A stretch of 64,000 bases of DNA. Origin: Monarcha castaneiventris obscurior (lineage: Eukaryota > Chordata > Aves > Passeriformes > Monarchidae). Location of the stretch: contig JAMPIT010000886.1 of assembly GCA_026261815.1 (NCBI GenBank), forward strand, positions 19,698,001 through 19,762,000. The letters run 5' to 3'. Under the pieces are notes generated by a model, which was not told the DNA's origin, did not search any database, and saw only the letters and a list, made by a program, of their open reading frames with translations. The translations under genes and the position numbers were made by a program. Numbering within the stretch: position 1 is the stretch's first letter; every line of letters begins with the position of its first letter. This document shows positions 26,285-39,342 of this stretch, piece after piece.

Positions 26285-29200
26285 TCAGTCACTTTCAAAC
26301 TTGACGGAATTGACTTGGGTGGATATAGTGCCCCCACGGTAGCTGCCGCGTTTTTTCTTTGTTTTCTCATGGCGGAAAGATTTGCCTTTAGTGTATTTCA
26401 GGATATTGTTAGCCTTCTCACCCCAGTCACCAGCTGCTCCTTTCTGTGAGGGATGGAGGGGGAGAAAAAGAAATTCAAGTCAGTACCCAAGAGAGTGAAA
26501 GCAATGCTTTGCACTTCGCTGTACACAGCAAATCCCAATACATTCACACTGGAGCTGATATTGCTCTCCCATGCGCCTCCTGGTGGAAAAAGTTCTCACC
26601 AAAACCACTCCCCAGAAGCACACCGAGGCTGCTCTGCAGACAGGCACTTGCAGAGACCAAGTGTTACTACCACTCTGGCACTACCTAGGCCTACCTTTGC
26701 TTCAAAGGAGTTATCTGCCACACGGGCATCCACCTCAATCTCTTCTTCCCTTACGCGGCGGAATGGAGAGGACGGCTGTTGAGAAAGAAAACGAGACAGT
26801 AAGCACATACAAACACACAATATTCCTTTAGCAAGAACCTCCTTCCTTGCCCTGCAAATATGGAGTGAACCCTCTTCACATCACCTCAATGTTTTAAGTG
26901 TTTCTCAGATTCATGATTCTTTCCCTGCTTCAGATCAGGCAGCTCAGGACTGCTCCCGTGCAAATACATCCAAACACCTTTAACCAGAATAATATTATGT
27001 TCTTATGTGCACTCCCTAGGGTTCTCCAGACAAGGTTTAAGTGCTTGAGGAGTAAAAATACAAATAATCCTGTGGGCCCAACCACCCAGAAAAACCCCAA
27101 ACCAGCCTACTTGTTCAGAAGGCAGAGATGCCTCTTCAGCCAGTCGCCACAGTCAACCCTCACTCACCCGTTTCACCTTGGGAACTGTGTGGGGTGTTTT
27201 GGCTTTGATCTTTGCTTTTTTACTGTGCGGTGTCTCTGGCTCTGGAACGTCTTCCCTCTTCTGTTTCTTCCCAACTGCGCCTGTCAGATGTACAGCAGTA
27301 AAATTTTAAAGGCATTGTTGTGAAAAGTAATGGCTTCTGCTCCCCAGAAAGCAAACCCAATGTTGGCACAGGTGCGAGAACTGGTGCCTGCATTACCTCA
27401 CCCAGAAAACAGACTGCTGTGCCAGACCCTAACAGAAATACTGAGTAAGCAAGGATCTTCCCATGCTATCCTAATGGATAAAATTTTATGGAATAGGGTA
27501 GCTCTGTATGAATGATTTTGCATACTTGAGAGAGTTCTGGTCAAAATTTGCCAGATTTTGGATCCATGCCACATGCACACATCACTAGTGCATCACTAGT
27601 TGTTTTCCTCCTGGAGGGTTAAAGAGGGAGACTGTGAACTGAGGCATCAACTGTGGTGTCCCAGTCCACACAGACAAGGCCCTCCAGCAGTCTGCTTTGC
27701 TGTCACTGTATCTTGTGCATGCACAGGTGGCAACTGGCAACAACTACACAGAAACATACTTCACATTACCACAAATTTCACTGTCAGCAGCTATGCAATA
27801 CAGACAAAAAGGATCCCACCAAACTCAAAACTAGCCCTTCCCTCTTGTTACTGCAGCAGATGGTATAATCTAATAACACACAGAGATTAGACTGAGTATT
27901 TTTTCAGGAAGTCTTCCACTCATGCTTAGCTCAGTAACACTGCCTGACACACCCACTTCTCAGACTGTCCATAATACCTCCATTGACTTTTCCAGTCTCT
28001 TCTTCAGAGCTGCTTTCACTGCTACTACTGCTGCCACCAGCTGGCTTAGACTTCACGTTGTTTGCAGCTGCTGCAGATGCTTTTGCTTTCTCTGTGGAGG
28101 CAGTGGCCTTAGAACCATTCTGCACCCCTTTCACTGCCTTTTTTGGCTTCCCATCCTCTTCACTGGAACTGTCTGATGAGCTGCTGCTACTACTAGAAGC
28201 AGCTGCCTTCTTCCCCACAGTTGCTTTTGCTGCTCCTGTAGATTTGGTGGCTGGTTTCCCTGCTGGCTTTTCTTCTTCACTGCTTGAGCTATCAGAGTCA
28301 GATGTGTCTGCTTTGGGAGCTGGAGTAGAAGGTTTGGACACTGGCTTAGCCACTTTGCCAGCTGGTTTAGCTGGAGGGCCTTTCTTCTTCTTTTCATCCT
28401 CAGAACTGCTGGAGCTGCTATCTGAATCAGAGCTACTTTGTGCTTTCTTTGTGGCAGCTGGTGACTTCTTTGCTGCAGGGGTTGCTGCTTTAGTTGTGGG
28501 CTTCACAGGAGCTGCCTTCTTGTCAGAACTATCAGAATCTAGAATGGAAAGAAAAAGAGCAATCAAGACTAAGTCCCATTCCTTTAATACAAGGCTAACA
28601 TACAGATTTAGTGTTGATACACAGTGCACTCCATTATCTGCTTGAAACAACACTGCAATGGATATTCCTGTCCAACCACACCCTCAGATCCTGCCTAGAA
28701 ACACAGAGGTCTGAACAAGAACAGCAGACATGTAGAAATTCTCCTCTCCCACCCCAATACCTGAGCTGTCTGAGGAAGAACTGGAGTCTTTCTTTGCTTG
28801 TCCAGGCTTGACAACCACTTTTGCTGGTTTGGAAGTATTCTTTATCATAGGTTGTTTAGCTGGGAGCTTATTCCCTACCTTCTTTTTATCATCTTCAGAG
28901 CTAGAATCTAAAAAAAAAAAATTCTTCGAGTTAATAGGCTTCATGAGCAAGTTACTTTAGCGGTAACATGTATGTAACTTATGGGTAAGTGAAAAGCAAA
29001 ATGGCTTATGGCTCAAGGCTAAGCCACTAGGTAACTGGCAAGCATTTGATGAACACTTGAATGGTCAGAGGATAGCATTTATCTTTCCATGCATCTTCTT
29101 TGTTGGGAGAAAGTGGAAACAACCAGTTTAAGTTCTTCACTAATGCACGCACAAGGAAGTAGATATTTGGAGACTAATGTAGGAGAAGAAGTACTGAATA

Positions 29201-32200
29201 AGGAACTGGAAAAAGTACCAGTATCATCAAACCTGGGGAAAAGAAACATTGAAAAAGAATCTATGTGGTAAGGATCAAAAAAACCATACAAAAAAATAAG
29301 AGATAAAGTTGACAAAGCATACAAAGTGAGGCAGCAACAGCACAGTATCTCATTTTACCTACTTCCTGCATCAGATGAGATAGCAGCAGTTTGAAAATGG
29401 AGACTCTTGAGTATAAATAAACCTTTTTATTGTGTTACATGAATCTGGAATACTAAACCTGATCTATTCCAATATTTCTGAACACTTTAGTAATGGCAAT
29501 CAAACACTTGACAATTTTGAGAGAAACTAGGCAACAAAACCAGAAAACACAGAACTGCTGACACTCACTGGAGTGTCACAACCTAGTGCTAGGGCTAGCT
29601 GTCTGCAGACAGACTGGCAGCTGCCACCCAGTCCCTGCCATGGCACCAGAGATGCTGAGATATCCCACAGGAGCATCCTGAACTCAGAGGGAAATGTAGC
29701 ACATAGGGAACTTACATGGGAAATACCAGGCCTCAAACCTGGTCGACAGGAGAGACAAAGCACACTGCCCCCATTTCTAGGGTCACATTAGGAGAAGGCA
29801 GGCATCTTCTAAGTCTATTTTCAACTTCACATGATGATTACATTTTTATTTCAGAAACTTCTCCAAACATAATGGAATAACAAACCCCAAAAATCTCAAA
29901 CCACAAATGCTCAAGAAGAGTTTAACCATCAAACTTCTGGGAGAAACTTGATATACAATTCAAGCAGCATGGATGCTTTCCATCCAGCAATACAGGGACC
30001 TTTCTGCACTTGCCAATGGTCTTGCCTCATGGTCACACTCCACCCTGCATAGCAGGCTGCTGGTTTTCAATTTCACGTTTTGCAAGCCATGGAGACTCTG
30101 AAGCTTTTAAGCTCATATGCTGAGGCTCTTAGATGTACCACTACAGAGCAACTTAGCCAGCAAAAATGTTAACACAAAAAAATTAGAACTTGATTTCTTG
30201 AATTACCTGAGTCACTGTCAGAACTGGATTCAGCCTTCTTGCTAGTCACAGCTTTCTTCTGGGGGACAGGGGTTGTTTTAGCTACTACTGCTTTACCTGC
30301 AAAAGCAAGTTTAAAATTAATAGGCCACATCCACACCTAACCTTTGTCCCAAGATCCAAACCTTTCCAGATGTGAAAAAGCTCCATTCTCAGTACACCAC
30401 TCAGCCAGCCCACTGGAAGCCACACAAGAACTTGGCTTATTCCTACTAAACTAGATCCTGATGACTTTTCAAACCAGCAAGTGCAAATCCAATCCAACCA
30501 CAGTTCAGATCCACAAGTTGTACACAGTGCTGTTTGGGATGCCCTTCAAATGAATCAGAAGTTTCCAGAAGAGCAAACAGCAACACAGAACAAAGACTAA
30601 TGGCTTTTTCAAGGAAGCCAAGACCTTGCAAAAACCTTGCTGGCACAACGTGGTACTTCCCTTGCAGCCTCTCCTCCTCACAACATACCTGCTCCTGCCT
30701 TTGAGGGCACCTGCTCTGCCTCATCACTACTGTCTGAAGAGTCACTGCTCTCAGCCTTTTTTGCAGGAGCCTTAGCAAGGCCCTTCTTTGTCTGTGTTCC
30801 TTGAGGAGGTGGTACAGCACTGTATGGACCTATGAAGAGAAACACAGCATTCAGATGCCTGCATGATAATGTGAGCAGCACAAGATGTTTGTTGCAGTTA
30901 GAATAAAGCACTTCTGCTATTCACTTCCATTTATTTGCCTTCTGTAGCTACAGTCCAATACTAGCTTATAATTTGAACCATTATACCCACCCCACTGCTA
31001 CCCCCCTGTTTCTACTCTGGGTTTAACTCTCCTCTTCAGCTTCAGTTGACTCAACCATCTCTGCAGAAGTTTTCTCTGCACTTCTAGAAGAACAGGAGCT
31101 TGTCACCAAACTTTTTCAGAAAAAAACCAGGCATGTCAAATTTTCATTGTTTTCATTTACTGCCTTCTCAAATCCTCTGGTTAGAGAGTCACACTGACCT
31201 TGGATGATTGACCCTCTACTCAGACCAGCTCTCTACTGGAATCCTAAAGACATCATACCATACTGAACAGAGGCCCATTTAGCCCATCAGCTGGACTGCA
31301 ACTGGACGGCCCTGGATACTTCAAAAAAAAACCCCAATTAATATTTTTTACGTACCAGACTTTGGCTTTTGTTTTGCAGGTGGCTTTTCATCGTCTGAGC
31401 TGTCAGATGAGTCCTCACTACTGGAACTTTTCTTAGCACGTTTGGTTTTCCCTGGACAGGCTTGAGCAGCTGCAGGTTTTGGCAGAGGTGATTTCTTCAG
31501 AACAGCCTTATCAAAAGAAATACACATTAAAAAAGGAAATTGCAGAAATCTTGTGGGGACAACTGGATGTGGACCTTGTTTAATTCCTCATCTCACTTAA
31601 GAACAGATTCTGAAGACAAAAGGAAAAAGATTAACAGAGATTCTAAATGCAAATTTTAAGAAACACATGAGCATCATCAGCTTTCTAGTTCCTCTGCTAT
31701 TGTTTTCTGCCCCATGAACCCCTAATGATGAGCTCCTCTGGACAAAGGGGCAGAGGACTGACTGAAATTTAGCAACTGCCCTGTGATTAAAACCAACTGT
31801 GATTATTTTTGTGTTGCAGGAAACCTTTTTAAACACTCTCTAGTGGAAAACTCAAAGTTACAGATAGCTAAACATGAAAGAGTCAAGCCAAAGTGACTTT
31901 ATATAGTGGAGACACAATATGGTTATGACACAACAAGATATTTTCCTGTAAAGGAAGGAGCAGAGAAAGTAGTAAGGAGGTATTAGGGAAGAAAGCAGTA
32001 CATGGAGAGATGCTAGAACAGATAATCCCACTGTACCAAGGAGAAGGAGATATAGGAGTTATGCTGAGCACAGCATCTGCGTAGTCTGTGCCTGCAAGAT
32101 GGCAACACCCAGTCTTATTATACTTGTACACTGTTCATGAACTTTTTCATGGTCTAATTTACCTTTTTTGGTGCAGCCTTTTCCTCATCAGAATCTTCAC

Positions 32201-35200
32201 TGCTGCTGCTACTGCTTTCTGCTTTTCCATTGACAACTTTGGCGGCAGCTGGGGCAGCTTTACTTCCTTTTGAGAGAAGTAAAAAGGGACATTGCAAAGC
32301 ATGTTGTGGTAGATGACAGATAATTACATTGAGCAGTGAGTATCTTAGAGAAAAAAGAACCACAGAAGCCTATAGGGCAGATTAAGGTAGTACTGCAAAA
32401 CTGTTGGTTTATCCTACTGCAACCCTAGAGAAAGTTTGTGAAAACTGTCACTTCTAGCTCATGGGAAGTTCCAAAACTAAAGGCTATGTAAAGATCTTCC
32501 CTGCTTTTTGAGGGGAAGACAATGGTAAAAACAAAACTTAAACAGTTAAGGTTGCTGACTACAGCTACCTATTCAAACATCACAGTCTTCAGAACCTGAT
32601 GTTTTATTTGCACTCACTTCTACACCTCTATGACAGAAGAGACTGGACTGGAGTGCAAATGGCAGTGAAAGCAGAGTTTCAGACTGCTCTGTCAATACAT
32701 CTGTCTTTGCATGTAGGTACAATCCCCAGCACCCCTGCCCTGCTTTTTTGATTTTGCACTTTACTCACAATATGCAGTAAGTGGTACCTGATTTAGGTGT
32801 AGCTGGTTTTGGTGGTTGCTTCTTTGGTGCTTCTTCATCCGAGCTGCTTGAGTCAGAGCTGGAACTCTCTGCTTTCTTCTGAGGCTGGATTTTGGTTCCA
32901 GCTGGCTTCACCACAGGTTTTGCACCTTTCTAAACAACAGGAGGGAAAGCTGATTAACTCTCATAGTCGTGAAAAGACAACAGACAGTGTAGAAACAGCT
33001 GTCTTTCACAGAGGTTATCACTTTGATTTGAAAACACCACTCTGCTTAGTGGTCAGGGTCTGAAAATCCTAGGGTAAGAGTTTTACTCCAGAAAACCTCC
33101 CAGAATTGCCCTGGAACCCTCCTTTACACATCGGTCTTCAATTCTGCCTCCTCAAAACAGGGCAGCTCTGAGGCTGGCACTATTCTCTTCCTTCTACAGA
33201 TCACACTACCTTGAAGACTGAAAATACTGACTGGGCAACTCTAGCTGGGTCTCCTCTAGTGTACAATGTTATCACTCTTCCTCCCCTGACATCATTCTTC
33301 CTCCCCTCCAAGACCATGACTGCAGCAAGACAAAGGAAAGAGAAGATTCTCTTTTTACATAAACACACACATATATAAAGATCCAACTTACAGTAGCAAC
33401 TTTAAGTAAATCTTTCTTTGCAAAGGTAGTAAGCCCTGGCAGTCTTACAATAAAAGCAAGGACCAGACTTGGATATGAAACAAAGTGGGTGCTGGACAAG
33501 AAATTTATTTTTACGAGGATCAGTCCAAATGGCACTACAGAAATGTCTTTTTGCATTGTATCTGCAGCAGCCAGGGCACTTCATAGTTCAGGACAAGTGA
33601 GCCCAATTTCACACACAATTCTGTTGGTCAAATTTGCTATTATTCATCACTATCAAACGTGCATTAGAGAGGCTGGAAAGAAAAGCCAACCTTTGCCGGC
33701 TTCTTCTCCTCCTCTGAGTCTGAATCATCACTGGAGTCCTCACTGCTGCTTTCTGCTGTCTTGGCTGCAGGAACTGCTTTTGCTTTGGGCACAGCTGGTG
33801 CTTTAGCTGCAAATAAGGGACAGCATACATTGACGACAAGTCAATTCACAATTTTCATGTACCTATATCCTGAACTCAGCAATACTCAGTGGGTATCAGG
33901 GCAAAATTATATATTAAGGTCATTAAACCACGACTGAAGTTCATAACACTGACTTTGTTTCTTGAGCACTGTGTGGCAGACTGCTCCAAAATGGGTAAGC
34001 AAAAAGATAAAACCAATTATAGACGTTACCTTTGTCACACACAAATTTAAGTGCAGACATCTATCACCAAAAAGGACAGCCCACAAAGAAAGAACACCCC
34101 CCCAAACTGCGATAATATTAGCTGCATCTGCACACCTTCCAGCTTAAAGAAACCTGCTGAACAAGTACAGACTGGTGCTTGCAAAGAGAACCACTGCAAT
34201 ACCATGTTAAGGTTCCAAACATCTACATGTGTTTTAGCCAAATCCACTTCCAGGTTACTGACTGCTTTTTAATAATGTGGAGCAAAAGAATTAATTTTGC
34301 CTCATGTTATATTTACAACTGTCCTTAGCAAACAAAAATCAGATCTAAGTTCAAATTCAGCTTTAGGATGGCTCAAGTTGAAGACATATTTTCTTTCTGT
34401 GTCTCTCCCTCTCCCCATTTATTCCTTCCCTCCCACAAATCTACTGCTAGACACACAAGTCTTGTGTACAGTGATTAAAGAAAGATATAAGAATAGTTTC
34501 AGATAAAAGGGAAAAATACAGCTCACCACATAGCAAAGTGTAGCGGAGGAATGTATTTTATGATAGCACTAGTACACGAGCTTGAGAGAAAAAAGTGTAG
34601 CAACCTCACACAAGCAGCAGGTGAGTACGGATGCCTGGCGTTTCTCTGGAATGGCTAAAACCTTGTATGGGACACAAACTCTGCTGTGCCTAAATTATAA
34701 CAAGATAAAGAGATTACCCATAGCTAGAATGAACATATCTTACATGTCATGGGCGAGAGACCTGCAAAAACCGAGATCAGTCAACACAAACCTAGTCCCC
34801 GACAGCTGCCGAAAGACAGAGCTGCAGAAAAGCAGAGCTGCTGAAGATAAGCTCTAAGCGCACGTGAGAAGCCAGTGCCAAACACACCCCGGTCTGCAGC
34901 AGGGCACCTCACAAACCCACCTGGCTTCTTAGCGGGGGGTTTCCCATCCTCCTCGCTGGAGCTGTCGCTGCTGCTGCCGGACGGCTTCCTCTTGGCCGGG
35001 CCGCCGTTCGGAACCAGCTTTCTCTTCTGGGCCGCTGGAGACCTGCGGGCACAGGGGCTGAGCGGGGCGCTGCGGGGCGGGCGGAGGGCACGCACCGCAC
35101 CCCGCGGCCGCAGGGCACTTACCGCAGCCAGTAGGTGAAGATGTCCAGCAGGGAGGCCGAGTTGGGGTCCTGCTCCTTCTACAGCGAGAGAGGCCGCGTG

Positions 35201-35384
35201 CGTCAGTCAGTCAGTCAATGGTTCGGTCAGTGCCCGCCCCGCCCCGCTCCCCGCCCCGCTCCCCGCTCACCGCCGCCGCCTCCCTGGCGAAGGCTCTGGC
35301 GGCGGCCGGGCAGCCGCTCTCCCGCAGGAAGGCGAGCACCAGCGGGAACAGGTCGCTGGGCACCGCGCGCCGCTCCGCCATCAT
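26285..35384 (-). CDS. NOLC1: NOLC1, nucleolar and coiled-body phosphoprotein 1 (Nopp140)
   Basis: Complete, 698 aa (human about 699). Coding exons, minus strand: 35384-35271, 35178-35123, 35042-34921, 33806-33691, 32929-32788, 32266-32163, 31506-31356, 30829-30689, 30296-30207, 28907-28761, 28538-27978, 27280-27168, 26775-26695, 26443-26285. All phases close. Seen: N-terminal LisH motif ([17 protein letters not shown], about residues 8-42) continuing to [11 protein letters not shown]; about twelve acidic Ser/Asp/Glu clusters alternating with Lys/Pro/Ala linkers; a basic KKAKIK stretch; and the SRP40-type C-terminal domain with [13 protein letters not shown] and [20 protein letters not shown]. 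The family protein is heavily CK2-phosphorylated, binds box C/D and H/ACA snoRNPs and moves between nucleolus and Cajal bodies. Two tandem ATGs (35384, 35381) fit; the second has the better context (A at -3, G at +4). The exon 4 donor (GTTGGC) is weak. Confidence 0.97.
27978..28538 (-). CDS. NOLC1: NOLC1 large repeat exon (exon 11)
   Basis: This 561-nt exon covers residues about 395-581. It contains four complete acidic serine clusters and finishes one begun in exon 10, each followed by a Lys/Pro/Ala-rich linker. It is flanked by phase-1 introns on both sides. The other repeat exons hold one cluster or part of one, so this exon looks like several repeat units without the introns that separate the rest. 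Confidence 0.93.
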
Positions 35385-35700
35385 GCCCACGCCGACACGT
35401 GCCGCGCGCGCACGCGCCTGCGTGCCTGCGTACATCCTGCGTGCGTGCGTGCGCGCGCCACCAGCGCCCCGCCCCTGGCGCTCCGGAGTGCGCGCGCCGC
35501 GGCCCGGTGGGGCTCGGTGGGGCTCGGGACCGGGGCGCTCCCGGCGTGAGGGGAGGCGGAACGGCCCCTCGGTGTCGCCGTCTGCAGCGAGGCAGCGCGC
35601 ACTGCCGGACGGCTGCCTGCCGTGCAAAGGCAGCAAGGGGGCGGAGAACCCGAGGTTGCCCACACGACTCTCCGGAAAGACGAGCTGCGAAGCAGCTGAA
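34900..35700. promoter_or_regulatory. NOLC1: CpG island and promoter region of NOLC1
   Basis: High-GC, CpG-dense block covering NOLC1 exons 1-3 and about 300 nt upstream of its start codon. No TATA box is evident, which fits a housekeeping-type promoter. An alternating purine-pyrimidine tract at 35397-35459 lies directly upstream of the ATG. Confidence 0.75.
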
Positions 35701-37242
35701 CCCATACAGGAACGTACTGAATGCTCATATTAAATCTATACCGGAGCAAAGGGAGTTGGTAAAAGTAGCACCATGATCCTAAAGCGGCAAGCTATAAGAG
35801 AGAGACAGAGGGAATTTGAGATAAGGCCACCTGTAATACAGTCTTGAAGGGCTTCAAGGCTGGAGACAGGGCATGAAACACGTACAGCTCAAGTAAATGT
35901 TGAAGACCCAGGCCTCAGCTTAAATGGGGTTTCTGGACCTATAGGAAAGAGTGGACGTGGGAGCCGCAGATAGGGCTGAGCAGGATAAGCTTAGCTTAGA
36001 ACCCTGAGAATGGTCAGATTTCATTCACCTGTTGTATATTGCTGTGGCTTCAGTCACTTTTCCAGGGAAGTTTTTTTCTTGCAAAGCTGAAGGTTTGCTG
36101 TGATGGATGTAGCTTTCTGTTCCTGCCTTTGTTATGGATGATGCTTTTCTCGATTTTCTTCAATAGAGTGTGCTATAAAGCTTGCTGAGAGCCAAGGAAG
36201 AAGAGTCCTGTGTTTAAAGTCTAGCTTTAGGGCTGCCAGGGTCAACAAAGCAGTGGTAGGTAGGCAGTGTTTTGCTTTTTACATTCGCCCTACCTAGCCC
36301 TCTGCACTTACCTGTTTCCAAATATTGCTGTTCTGCGCTGTGTGCGTGTTCTGTCACTCAGTGCCTAATGAACACACGCAGTTGGGTGGGCTCTGCTCTC
36401 AGCAAAGCGTGCCTGTTGCTGGTGTTTCTGGAAGGCCCCACGTTTACACTCATGGGGAAGTAAAGTCAGCTCTTGTGGTATTTTGTAACATTCATTTTGT
36501 ACAGGTGCTGTAGCCTGTGTTGCAGAAAAGGGGTGTTCAAGTGAGGCTTGGTTAAATATGCTTACTTGTTTTTGAGATGCCTCTGACCTGCCCTGCCCCT
36601 GTTATGTACGGAATAACATGGGGCTGTGTTGCAGAAAGGAAACTGTTTGCAGGAACTAATATTTCTTAGTTTTTGTAGTTTCCCTCTACAGTAACCTACA
36701 GCTGCAAGCTCCATCTGCACAGCTCAGCAAACTTTTGTGCTTTTGCATGCATTTGAAAGGAAGAGTTGCAGCTTTTGCTGGTAAATTATTGTTACTTTAA
36801 GTCCTGCTGTCTGAAGTAACTGCTGTGAGGAGCCCGGGAAATTACTGACTGTGTTTGCTTCGCTGGCTCACTTTGCTTCCTCTGGTTAATAAGTATCTCT
36901 CCCTCTCCTGCCCGGCCTTTGCCAGTTAGGTCTGCTCCCTGTGCTGCGTGGCAGCTTCTCTTCAAAGGTGTGTGGCTCTCTCGGTGTGTTCCCCTGCGTT
37001 GTGCCTGCAGCTCTCCAGATGACCTGGCAGGGAAAGCCATTCTGTCCTTGTATTTCCCAAGGCAATAGTGGGAGATCCCAGAATCTAAAAAGCAGGCAAA
37101 TTCAACTGATTTATGTTGCTGCTTGTGAATTCCTTTGTTCCACTCACCTACTCCTCGTAAGTCTTTTCAGTCCTCCCCTTGGCTGCCATACCGCTTTTGC
37201 TAAGGCTGCAGGGAGAGCTATGCATAGGATCTTTTTACTATT

Positions 37243-37480
37243 ATGGTGACTAAACTGCCCCCAGCACTGGAGGTGAGGCTGCCCCAGTGCAGAGCCGAGC
37301 AGAGCAGGACAATCTCCTCCCTTGCCTGGCTGGCAGTGCTGTGCCTGATGCACCCCAGGATAGGGTTGGCCCTCCTGGCTGCCAGGGCACTGCTGAATCA
37401 CATTCGACTTGCCATCAGCCAGGACCCCCAGGTCCATTTCTGCAGCACTGCTTTCCAGCCTCTCATTCCCCAGCTCATCT
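37243..37480 (-). repeat. CR1 LINE fragment
   Basis: The plus strand carries 'gccctcctggctgccagggcactgctg', then 'gccatcagccaggacccccaggtcc' and 'ctgctttccagcctctc', a familiar internal part of CR1 in reverse complement. The 3' tail is absent, so the piece is truncated at both ends. Boundaries are approximate. Confidence 0.75.
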
Positions 37481-39319
37481 CAGAAGAGAACATTTCCATG
37501 AGAGGTCTCAAGCCTTTCCACTCTTCGTGACCCAGAAAAAGTGAAGAGAGAGAGCATGGGTATTCAAACATTTACTGAATCCTTTCCTTGTTACCCCTTG
37601 TAAGTACCTAGCAAAAAAAAAAGCAGTGGCTCCAGAAAGAGCAATTTAGTTGGGCAGAGGTAAGGCAGTCCCTTGAGAATAATGCTGCAAATGCATCTGT
37701 GTTCATATGCTGCAGTGAGCTGAAGGGAGGAAAGACTAGAACAGTCAATTTTGGGCAAGGTAAGATGAAATGCTCCTTCTAGTTCCTCTTTTTTTTTTTT
37801 TTCTTAATTATTTCTTTAGATTTGTAACTGTTTCTTAGGCCTGCCCAGTGTTCTAGGTTGTGAAGGGGCTTTTGCCTCAATTTGTCATCTGAGTTTTTAG
37901 TTGGAGGTTGCTGAAACAACACACTAGCAGTTACTTTATTTAAGCTAATTTGTGGAGGCACGTTAATTTCACTTTAGAGGCTTGGTAAGTTTAAATGCTA
38001 AAGCAGTTTCCTGTGGCCTTTACATTGATTAAATAAAATGCAGAGTATCCTAAGTGACACTGACAGACATGGACAAGCCCTGTGGGTTCCCACAAAGCTG
38101 GAAGCTGACTCTTCTACTCCTCTCTGTGATACTGCAAGACTTTAAAGAGAGAGAATTTAAAAGCTCATTTCATAAGAGCATGTTGAAATTCTCATCTAAC
38201 ATCAGAGAGATAATTTTGCTTTTATCTTTTTTTTACTGGAAGTTAGAAGATACACAGCTTAACAAGGGAAATAATGTGGGACAGTCATAAAGTCATACCT
38301 ATGCTTATCCATCTGTTTTGATAATTCTTAATATATACTTGCTGTTCCATAATAATAAAATAATTTGCCTAGAGACTCTAGTTTTCAACTGGTTAACTTT
38401 TGTCTTTCACATAAATCCCAAATAGGTTCTATATTTGCACACTTCTCCAGTGCCTGTGTGTTCTTTATTCTAGTGTATATTTTTGGGATGATTCAGATGG
38501 GAAAGTTACGGTTTCTTCTTTGCATACGTGGAGTTTCTCATAAGGCTCTATCATCAGGAAGTGCTTTTTGTCCTAGTACTTCCCTATTGTGAGAGCAACA
38601 CTTTGGTTTTGGAAGACAGGCAGTGGCAGAGTTAGTAAGTTTAAAGTAGGTTTTGAGTAAAGAAAGATTTGGAGGTAACAAGAGAATTTGACCAACTTCT
38701 AAGATAGAGTTGATTAGTGTAAAATAGGTGGTTCCTTTCTGCTTGTAACCACCTCTGTTCTAATATTAGTGGTGACATTAACCTGCATACAGAATGTCCA
38801 CTGACTGCTTGGGAATGACTGCCTCGCCTGGGAAGCCAGGTTGTAAGGGGTCTGCTTTTGCTGTGCTGAAGTGCATCAATGAAAGACCTCACCGGCACAA
38901 CTGTTTTTTCTAAGTTTGCAAAGGAATAGGCTGAATAATTTAGGCAGAATCTGTTGCTTTGTCTTCAGTGACAAAATTACTAAGTTGAGTCCTACTCTCT
39001 GAACAATAACAGTGTCCTTCCACTGCTTCTTGTCTCTGTACTCAAACATGGGCATAGGCTTACAGAAACTGGTAAACCTCGTTTGAAAGACAGCATCTTC
39101 TAGATGAAAACACAGATCATCAAGCTACTTCATTCTGTCGGGAACAACTTGGCTTCCCCCTAGGAATTTTCCTTGCTCATAGAAGACACGACAAAACCTA
39201 AGTTAGGGATGAGTATAAAGCAGGTATCGGTTGTTCTTTTCCACAGCTGTTGCTCCAGGTTTCTCGAGACCACTGTATCACTGTAACACAACTTTTCCAC
39301 GTTGTAGCCCTGTTCCCTA

Positions 39320-39342
39320 TGGCCATATGTTCCATATGGCCA
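39320..39342. repeat. Perfect 10-bp palindrome upstream of PIK3AP1
   Basis: TGGCCATATG, a 3-nt spacer TTC, and CATATGGCCA are exact reverse complements. Each arm holds the E-box form CATATG, and CCTATGG flanks the palindrome at a short distance on both sides. It lies about 280 nt before the PIK3AP1 start codon. A regulatory role is inference. Confidence 0.6.

Noticed and set aside
27983..28645. A 220-aa plus-strand open frame rich in Leu, Ala, Phe and Ser
   Set aside because: It is the antisense shadow of NOLC1 exon 11; Ser/Lys/Glu codon repeats read backwards leave a frame open. It has no splice context or known domain.
28908..32162. Possible C/D-box snoRNAs in NOLC1 introns (minus-strand TGATGA near 29.22 and 31.67 kb)
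   Set aside because: No CTGA box D lies at a suitable distance and no terminal stem was seen.
35135..35776. Plus-strand open frames of 171-213 aa over the NOLC1 promoter
   Set aside because: They overlap NOLC1 exons 1-2 in antisense and consist of GC-driven Arg/Pro/Ala sequence.
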